Assembly: GCA_005881085.1 (NCBI GenBank)
Contig: VBGU01000116.1
Location: forward strand, 1-10,937
From: Chloroflexota bacterium
Lineage (GTDB): Bacteria > Chloroflexota > Limnocylindria > P2-11E
Reading direction: 5' to 3'
DNA: 10,937 bases
Shown here: positions 6,269 to 10,937 of the stretch, piece by piece
How the letters are laid out: each line of letters opens with the position of its first letter
Position numbering within the stretch: position 1 is the stretch's first letter
The notes under the pieces: model-generated
What the model was told of the DNA's origin: nothing
Database searches by the model: none
The model's input: only the letters and a program-made list of their open reading frames with translations
Made by a program: the position numbers and the translations under genes

Positions 6269-7908
6269 CTGAAGGCGGAGGTGAGCGCTTCGCGCGTGGC
6301 CTGATCGGTCGCGGCATCCACCGCGGTCCGCGCGCGACCCCCGAGAACGGGCGGATCTTCGTCGTGGAGCGATTCGGGCACGGGAGCGCCGAGCATGATG
6401 AGGTACTCCATCGACCAGGTTCGCCGGACCGCGTCGAGGTCGTAGCCGCCCCCTCCCATCGCGACCCACGGATACGGAGTGGACGCGAACCAGCTCACCA
6501 CGTGCTCTCGTGCGTGCGTCGATAGCTGTAGGTCGGTGAGCGGATCGGTGAAGTGCGCATCGATGCCCTGCTGGGTCACGAGAATGTCGGGGCGGAACCG
6601 GTCGAGAAGTGGCGGGACGACCGCGTCGAACGCGCGCATGTACGCGAGATCGTCGGTGTACGCCGGGAGCGCGACGTTCACGCTATAGCCGGCGCCCTTC
6701 CCGGTGCCCCGTTCGTCGGCGCTGCCGGTGCCGGGAAAGAACGGCCGGCCCAGGCGCGGGATCATGCCGAACTCGTGCAGCGAGATCGTCAGCACCTGAG
6801 CCGTGTCGTAGAACGCGGCCTGCACGCCGTCGCCGTGGTGCGCGTCGATGTCGACGTACGCGACCTTCATCCCGCGATCGGCGAGGAGGCCGCAGACGAT
6901 CGCCGGATCGTTGTAGATGCAGAACCCGGATGCGTTCCGGCGCATCGCGTGATGCAGGCCGCCCGAGCCGTTGAACGCAACGCGCGCGCGGCCGGCGACC
7001 ACGTCCTCCATCGCGACGAGCGTCGCGCCGGTCGTCAGCAGAGACGCCTCGTGCATGCCGGCGAAGGGCGGGGTATCGCCCCACGCGGAGAGACCCCACG
7101 CGGTGTAGTCGAGCTCCGGGTCCTCCGACGCATGCTCGATCGCCTCCACGTACGCGGGGTCGTGGATGCGCTCGAGCTCGGCGCGCGTCGCGAGTCTCGG
7201 CTCGAGCACGCGCGCGTTCGGGAGCGCGAATGCGACGCTATAGCCGGCGCCCTTCCCGGTGCCCCGTTCGTCGGCGCTGCCGGTGCCGGGAAAGAACGGC
7301 CGGCCCAGGCGCGGGATCATGCCGAACTCGTGCAGCGAGATCGTCAGCACCTGAGCCGTGTCGTAGAACGCGGCCTGCACGCCGTCGCCGTGGTGCGCGT
7401 CGATGTCGACGTACGCGACCTTCATCCCGCGATCGGCGAGGAGGCCGCAGACGATCGCCGGATCGTTGTAGATGCAGAACCCGGATGCGTTCCGGCGCAT
7501 CGCGTGATGCAGGCCGCCCGAGCCGTTGAACGCAACGCGCGCGCGGCCGGCGACCACGTCCTCCATCGCGACGAGCGTCGCGCCGGTCGTCAGCAGAGAC
7601 GCCTCGTGCATGCCGGCGAAGGGCGGGGTATCGCCCCACGCGGAGAGACCCCACGCGGTGTAGTCGAGCTCCGGGTCCTCCGACGCATGCTCGATCGCCT
7701 CCACGTACGCGGGGTCGTGGATGCGCTCGAGCTCGGCGCGCGTCGCGAGTCTCGGCTCGAGCACGCGCGCGTTCGGGAGCGCGAATGTGCCGAGCCGTTC
7801 GAGCGTGTCGTGCACGCCCTGGAGCCGCCACGGCTTGAGCGGGTGGTCTGAGCGGTAGACGTGCGATGCGAGACGCGGATCCCAGACGAACCCGGCGGCG
7901 GCGCTCAT
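6265..7908 (-). CDS. acuC: AcuC-like zinc-dependent lysine deacetylase with an internal 185-residue tandem duplication
   Basis: This belongs to the arginase/deacetylase (class I HDAC-like) family, which removes acetyl groups from lysines. Residues 42-225 are repeated exactly at 227-410, giving 547 residues instead of the expected 362. Each repeat has the His-His pair (134/135; 319/320) of GGLHHAMRRN and the zinc motif DIDAHHGDG (ligands Asp170/His172; Asp355/His357). The third ligand, Asp450 in QQGIDAHFTDPL, and the transition-state Tyr489 in GGGGYD occur only once, after the second repeat. The conserved N-terminal 41 residues occur only once, before the first. The first repeat therefore cannot form a complete active site alone, and folding of the whole is uncertain. 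Both ends overlap neighbours by 4 bp (ATGA with folA and with the Yip1-like gene). The acyl-CoA synthetase three genes downstream is a plausible substrate. Confidence 0.88.
   Translation of the reverse strand: MSAAAGFVWDPRLASHVYRSDHPLKPWRLQGVHDTLERLGTFALPNARVLEPRLATRAELERIHDPAYVEAIEHASEDPELDYTAWGLSAWGDTPPFAGMHEASLLTTGATLVAMEDVVAGRARVAFNGSGGLHHAMRRNASGFCIYNDPAIVCGLLADRGMKVAYVDIDAHHGDGVQAAFYDTAQVLTISLHEFGMIPRLGRPFFPGTGSADERGTGKGAGYSVAFALPNARVLEPRLATRAELERIHDPAYVEAIEHASEDPELDYTAWGLSAWGDTPPFAGMHEASLLTTGATLVAMEDVVAGRARVAFNGSGGLHHAMRRNASGFCIYNDPAIVCGLLADRGMKVAYVDIDAHHGDGVQAAFYDTAQVLTISLHEFGMIPRLGRPFFPGTGSADERGTGKGAGYSVNVALPAYTDDLAYMRAFDAVVPPLLDRFRPDILVTQQGIDAHFTDPLTDLQLSTHAREHVVSWFASTPYPWVAMGGGGYDLDAVRRTWSMEYLIMLGAPVPESLHDEDPPVLGGRARTAVDAATDQATREALTSAFR
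6680..7232 (-). repeat. Tandem duplication, copy B (encodes residues 227-410 of the AcuC-like protein)
   Basis: These 553 bp match 7235-7787 base for base on a line-by-line reading. Offset between copies is 555 bp, exactly 185 codons. Copy B is the one joined to the rest of the catalytic domain. The 11-mer CGGGAGCGCGA lies just outside its left edge at 6664-6674. Confidence 0.95.
7235..7787 (-). repeat. Tandem duplication, copy A (encodes residues 42-225 of the AcuC-like protein)
   Basis: This is the copy joined to the native N-terminus. It is separated from copy B by the 2 bp CG at 7233-7234. The 11-mer CGGGAGCGCGA occurs at 7219-7229 (junction) and 7774-7784 (inside its right edge) as well as at 6664-6674, all exactly 555 bp apart. 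There are no inverted repeats, target-site duplications or transposase genes, so a mobile element is not implicated. Confidence 0.95.
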
Positions 7909-8396
7909 CGCGCCCGCTCGAGCGTCACGAACGAGAACGCGAACGGGTGCCGTGCATCGGCTGGATGCGCGCGCCGCTCGACCTCCCGCCAGTCTTTCGG
8001 ATCGAGCGGGGGGAAGTACGTGTCGCCCGCGGCCTCGGTGTCGACCTCGGTGAGATAGATGCGATCGGCGCGCGGCAGGAAGTCCTTGAAAACGCCCGCA
8101 CCGCCGAACACGATGACCTCGGGGACGTCGCCGGCGAGCGCGAGCGCCTCGTCGGTCGTGCGCGCGACGAGACAGCCATCGCAGCGAAACGCCGGATCGC
8201 GGGTCAGGACGATGCTTACGCGATCCGGGAGGGGCCTGCCGATCGAGTCGAAGGTGCGCCGCCCCATGATGAGCGGCTTGCCAACGGTGAGCTCGCGCAC
8301 GCGCCTCATGTCGTCGGGGAGCCGCCAGGGAAGCCGTCCGTCCTTGCCGATGACCCCGCGGCGGTCGCGCGCCACGACGAATGCGATGCGGCTCAA
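7905..8396 (-). CDS. folA: Dihydrofolate reductase
   Basis: The 163-residue protein aligns along its length with E. coli DHFR (159 residues) and reduces dihydrofolate to tetrahydrofolate with NADPH. Landmarks are VVARDRRGVIGKDGRLPWRLPDDM (7-30), with Trp24 and Asp29 matching E. coli Trp22 and the catalytic Asp27; the cofactor-binding GRRTFDSIGRPLP (45-57); VIVFGGAGVFKDFLP (94-108); and the C-terminal DTYFPPLD and FSFVTLER strands. The start is assigned to a TTG at 8396, because the first conserved strand (residues 3-9) begins directly after it, no in-frame ATG or GTG is suitably close upstream, and it overlaps the thyA TGA as TTGA. AAAGATGGCGG just upstream could supply a weak ribosome site. 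The stop overlaps the acuC-like start (ATGA). It works with the adjacent thyA in the thymidylate cycle. Confidence 0.95.
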   Translation of the reverse strand: MSRIAFVVARDRRGVIGKDGRLPWRLPDDMRRVRELTVGKPLIMGRRTFDSIGRPLPDRVSIVLTRDPAFRCDGCLVARTTDEALALAGDVPEVIVFGGAGVFKDFLPRADRIYLTEVDTEAAGDTYFPPLDPKDWREVERRAHPADARHPFAFSFVTLERAR

Positions 8397-9274
8397 ACCG
8401 CCATCTTCGCTTTGATCGGCGGGTGGTACTGGTAATTCAGAAGCTTCGCGAACCCGTCGAGGAGAGGACCCGGCGCTTCGCCGCGCTTGGCGCGCGCGAC
8501 GATCTCGCGGTACCGGGCGACCGCGTCGTCGACGCCGCGAAGCTCGGGATCGAGCCACAGCGCCGGCGCGGGATAGGGCTCGCGCTCGAGCTGCTCGCGC
8601 GCCGCGTCCTCGTGATCGCGATAGACGTGCGCGTCAGCGAGCACATGCACGAACTCGTGGGGCTCGAGCTCGACCTCGCGTGCCACCAGGTGCAGCAAAA
8701 GCGCGTACTCGGCCATGTTGAAAGGCACCCCGAGCACGAGATCGCACGAGCGCTGATACATCATCAGCGAGACCTTCCCGCCGGCCACGAAGAACTGAAA
8801 CAGCGCGTGGCACGCGGGCAGTGACGTCTGCTCGAGCTCTCCTGGGTTCCACGCGACCACGAGCATCCGACGGCTCGCGGGCTGCTCGCGGATTTGCCGG
8901 ATCGTGTCGCGCAGCTGGTCGATGTGCCGCCCGTCGGGTGCGATCCAGTCCCGCCATTGCTGTCCGTAGTTGCGTCCGGCATCGCCGGAAAAACGCGCGC
9001 GAGGCTGCCAGTAGTCGGCGAACGCGTTCCCGTCCCAGATGTGCACGCCGAGCGCGTGCAGGTCATTCACGTCGGAGCTTCCGGCAAGGAACCAGAGCAG
9101 CTCCGCCACGACGGAGCGGAACGCCAGCCGCTTCGTCGTCACCGCGGGGAATCCAGAGGAAAGATCGAAGCGCATCATCTCGCCGAACACCGCGCGCGTG
9201 CCGATGCCCGTGCGGTCGGCGCGGTCGTCACCCTCTTCGAGCGCCTTCCTCAGGATGTCGAGGTACTGCCGCAC
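8393..9274 (-). CDS. thyA: Thymidylate synthase
   Basis: The 293-residue enzyme converts dUMP and 5,10-methylene-THF to dTMP and dihydrofolate. It starts like E. coli ThyA (RQYLDILRKALEEG, then DRTGIGT with Arg21 in the phosphate-binding loop). It contains TTKRLAFRSVVAELLWFL (46-63), DGRHIDQL (114-121), SRRMLVVAWNPGEL (134-147), the catalytic Cys155 in LPACHALFQF, QRSCDLVLGVPFN (174-186), DAHVY (214-218) contacting the nucleotide ribose, and the C-terminal PPIKAKMAV that closes the active site. It is somewhat longer than the 264-residue E. coli enzyme, with extra residues near 85-100 and 230-270. The GTG at 9274 was chosen because it places the start exactly at the family N-terminus and lies one base after the TAG of the serine hydrolase gene; upstream in-frame sequence is not family-like. 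The stop overlaps folA. Confidence 0.96.
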   Translation of the reverse strand: MRQYLDILRKALEEGDDRADRTGIGTRAVFGEMMRFDLSSGFPAVTTKRLAFRSVVAELLWFLAGSSDVNDLHALGVHIWDGNAFADYWQPRARFSGDAGRNYGQQWRDWIAPDGRHIDQLRDTIRQIREQPASRRMLVVAWNPGELEQTSLPACHALFQFFVAGGKVSLMMYQRSCDLVLGVPFNMAEYALLLHLVAREVELEPHEFVHVLADAHVYRDHEDAAREQLEREPYPAPALWLDPELRGVDDAVARYREIVARAKRGEAPGPLLDGFAKLLNYQYHPPIKAKMAV

Positions 9275-9275
9275 C

Positions 9276-10622
9276 CTAAGCGTCCACGCGTCGATGGACG
9301 CGGCCGGTGCTGCGAAGCCAGCGGACCGCACCGCTCTCGTCGCGAATGACCTCGCCGCGGACATCCTTGAGCGGACCTTCAAGGCACACGAACTGATCCT
9401 CGCCGATGAACGCGACTGGTGACGGCGGAGGGTCGGTGGGTGCGGGCGTCATGCCAAGCAGGTTGTGATAGATGGTGCGGTAGAGCAGCACGCCCTCGCC
9501 ACCGGCGCGAAGCTCGATATCGGCCCCAGCCGCGGTGTAGCGGGCCACCAGCTCGTCGCGGCGCGTCTTCGTCATCCGGACGTGCTGAGGGGCCGGCTCC
9601 TCCACCCCAACGAACGTTTTGAGGGCCCACTTCGTGATCGCTTGATGCAGCAGGGCGCCGCGCGTCGAGTTGGTCTGCACGGCGATGGCAAAGCCGCGCT
9701 CCGGCGCGAGCATGAGAACCCCCTGCTGTCCGATGGCCGATCCGCCGTGGTACTGAAGGGTCACGCCACCGACTTCGCGCAGGAACCAGGCGACGCCGAC
9801 GCCGCGATCGTTGTCGGCAGGCGCCAGGCGCGTGCGCATGAGCTCGAGCGAGCCGACCGAGAGGAGGCGGCCGCCGTCGGAGGTGCGCCCGTCCCCGAGA
9901 TGGAATCGCGCGTAGGCCAGGAGGTCGCGCACGCTCGAGATCACACCTCCCACCGGCGTGGTGGCGCGCGGGAAGGCATAGGGCCGGGCTACGCGTGGCT
10001 GCTCGTCTACGATGGAGTGCCCGGCCGCGACGCGGTGGGTGATCGCTTCGTCGGCGTTGAAGCAGCTTTTCGCCATGCCGAGCGGGATGAACAGGAGCTC
10101 CCGCACGGCCGCTTCGTACGTCTTACCTGTGGCCACCTCGATGAGCCGGCCGAGCACCGCGAAGCTCGAGTTCGAGTAATGCCAGATCTCGCCGAGTGGC
10201 GTGAGCTGCTCGAGCTCGGCCATCGCCGCGACGTAACGCGCGAGCGCGTCGTCGCCTTTTCCGAAGTCGGCGAAGCAATCGCCGAGCCAGCCGCCGGTGT
10301 GCGTGACGAGGTGCCGGAGGGTCGCGCGCTTCGCGGCGTCATCGTCGCGGACCTTGAACTCGGGGAGGTAGCGGCGGATCGGAGAATCCAGATCGAGCGC
10401 GCCGCGCTCGACGAGGCGCATGACGACCGTCGCTGTGATCGTTTTGGTGATCGACGCGATCTGGAACAGCGTGTCCGCGTCGACCGGCAGCGGATGCTCC
10501 AGATTGGTCACCCCGTACGCGGCGATGTCCTCGTCGCCGTCGTGAAGAACACCGATCGCGATCCCGGGGACGTGGTAGCGGGACATCCCTTCCCGCACCA
10601 GCTTCTCGAGCTCAGGCCGCAC
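9276..10622 (-). CDS. Serine hydrolase, beta-lactamase/class C-type fold
   Basis: The 448-residue protein of the beta-lactamase-related (PF00144-type) family carries the catalytic Ser57-Ile-Thr-Lys60 tetrad in FQIASITKTITA, the second motif Tyr149-Ser-Asn in WHYSNSSFAVLGRL, and HGG (292-294) in the place of the KTG triad. Residues about 350-448 form a separate C-terminal beta-rich domain often seen in esterase/peptidase-type members. Substrates in this family range from D-amino-acid peptides to esters and cannot be predicted. No signal peptide or lipobox is seen, so it is probably cytosolic, unlike true beta-lactamases. The start is GTG at 10622; an ATG at residue 13 is an alternative but would remove the helix that normally begins the fold. 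The stop is one base before the thyA start. Confidence 0.9.
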   Translation of the reverse strand: MRPELEKLVREGMSRYHVPGIAIGVLHDGDEDIAAYGVTNLEHPLPVDADTLFQIASITKTITATVVMRLVERGALDLDSPIRRYLPEFKVRDDDAAKRATLRHLVTHTGGWLGDCFADFGKGDDALARYVAAMAELEQLTPLGEIWHYSNSSFAVLGRLIEVATGKTYEAAVRELLFIPLGMAKSCFNADEAITHRVAAGHSIVDEQPRVARPYAFPRATTPVGGVISSVRDLLAYARFHLGDGRTSDGGRLLSVGSLELMRTRLAPADNDRGVGVAWFLREVGGVTLQYHGGSAIGQQGVLMLAPERGFAIAVQTNSTRGALLHQAITKWALKTFVGVEEPAPQHVRMTKTRRDELVARYTAAGADIELRAGGEGVLLYRTIYHNLLGMTPAPTDPPPSPVAFIGEDQFVCLEGPLKDVRGEVIRDESGAVRWLRSTGRVHRRVDA

Positions 10623-10643
10623 CCGCGAATTGTGCGCGCGCGC

Positions 10644-10937
10644 TTAGCTCGGCGTCACCCCACTGACCCAGAAGCATCCGTTACGGAACGCGACCTGTTT
10701 CACGAGGAACGGGACCGTCCCCGAGATATCCGCGGTGCTCGAGTCCACGAGGCCTTTCATCGCGTCGATGAGGCCCGGCGGTAGAGGGTCGGCCGCGAGC
10801 CGCGACACCTTGAGCGTGAATTTGTCGCCGACCGGCCCACCGACGACGTCCGCGCTCGCGTTGACGGTGATGAACTGCGTCGCGGCCTTCGCGGTCCCGT
10901 GAATTCCCCCCGCGTCGATGGTGATCTTCGCATCGCT
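10644..10937 (-). CDS. Possible DUF2993/LmeA-like protein, C-terminal part (5' truncated by window edge)
   Basis: An uninterrupted frame enters from the right edge and ends at the TAA at 10646-10644, giving 97 residues with no start inside the window. The composition is protein-like, with alternating beta-strand patterns (FITVNASADVV, DKFTLKVSRL), then DPLPPGLIDAM, and a C-terminal PFLVKQVAFRNGCFWVSG. That ending resembles the 'LPf.l.l..v.v.dg.l.v.G' of DUF2993/LmeA proteins, which are extracytoplasmic phospholipid-binding beta-sheet proteins. The assignment rests on short similarity recalled by eye and is tentative; that the frame is coding is more secure. It lies 21 bp upstream of the serine hydrolase start, so it is probably in the same transcript. 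Confidence 0.6.
   Translation of the reverse strand, partial: SDAKITIDAGGIHGTAKAATQFITVNASADVVGGPVGDKFTLKVSRLAADPLPPGLIDAMKGLVDSSTADISGTVPFLVKQVAFRNGCFWVSGVTPS

Noticed and set aside
5598..6317. Upstream in-frame extension of the DUF983 gene to a 355-residue protein
   Set aside because: The added part lies out of frame over the Yip1-like membrane protein gene and is Arg-rich low-complexity; the DUF983 hallmark starts right at the ATG at 5597.
6664..7787. Insertion sequence or other mobile element as the cause of the duplication
   Set aside because: There are no inverted repeats, no target-site duplication, and no transposase; the repeated unit is purely acuC coding sequence with an 11-bp direct repeat at its edges.
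6553..7851. Long plus-strand open frame (432 codons) with internal repeat, antisense to the acuC-like gene
   Set aside because: It mirrors the codon pattern of the minus-strand gene in high-G+C DNA, is Arg/Val/Ala-rich with no family motifs, and its repeat is just the same DNA duplication read backwards.
9465..10784. Long plus-strand open frame (439 codons) antisense to the serine hydrolase gene
   Set aside because: Its composition is Arg/Asp/Glu-rich shadow sequence, while the minus strand carries clear catalytic motifs over the same span.

Overview
High-G+C bacterial chromosome segment (by eye about two thirds G+C), densely packed, with many GTG/TTG starts and 1-4 bp gene overlaps. Gene content (YggT, DUF983, Yip1-like and AcuC-type proteins, a stand-alone thyA-folA pair, a possible DUF2993/LmeA-like protein) fits a Chloroflexota- or Actinomycetota-like lineage, but no marker here settles the taxonomy. 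There is no rRNA, tRNA, transposase or CRISPR array.

Layout. (1) 1-345 (+): C-terminal part of a LysR-type regulator, whose stop codon interlocks with that of the convergent gene. (2) 342-2721 (-): a three-gene run transcribed thioesterase -> acyl-CoA dehydrogenase -> TPR-like protein. Between the last two, and running into the start of the TPR-like gene, lie three same-orientation DnaA-box-like nonamers (1081-1140), one a perfect TTATCCACA. (3) 2749-3219 (+): a YggT-family membrane protein diverging from the thioesterase gene across only 27 bp, followed by a strong UUCG-capped hairpin between convergent genes. (4) 3296-10937 (-): one long, tightly packed run transcribed DUF2993-like (partial) -> serine hydrolase -> thyA -> folA -> acuC-like deacetylase -> Yip1-like membrane protein -> DUF983 protein -> AMP-forming acyl-CoA synthetase.

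How they fit together. ThyA and FolA form the classical thymidylate cycle: ThyA oxidises methylene-THF to DHF and FolA reduces it back. The AcuC-like deacetylase and the acyl-CoA synthetase echo the Bacillus acuABC/acsA arrangement, in which acetylation of the synthetase C-terminal lysine is reversed by AcuC. The synthetase here keeps that lysine (Lys611) but has Gly where acetate-specific Acs has Trp414, so it probably uses an acid larger than acetate. Acyl-CoA dehydrogenase and thioesterase genes in the other cluster are consistent with acyl-CoA metabolism.

The most unusual feature is inside the acuC-like gene: 553 bp are repeated in tandem with no difference seen, at a period of 555 bp (185 codons, in frame), giving a 547-residue product instead of about 362. 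The period equals the spacing of an 11-bp direct repeat now present three times, which suggests a very recent slippage or unequal-recombination event, or else an assembly error that read data would expose. The DnaA-box cluster away from dnaA/dnaN is the second observation that deserves checking.
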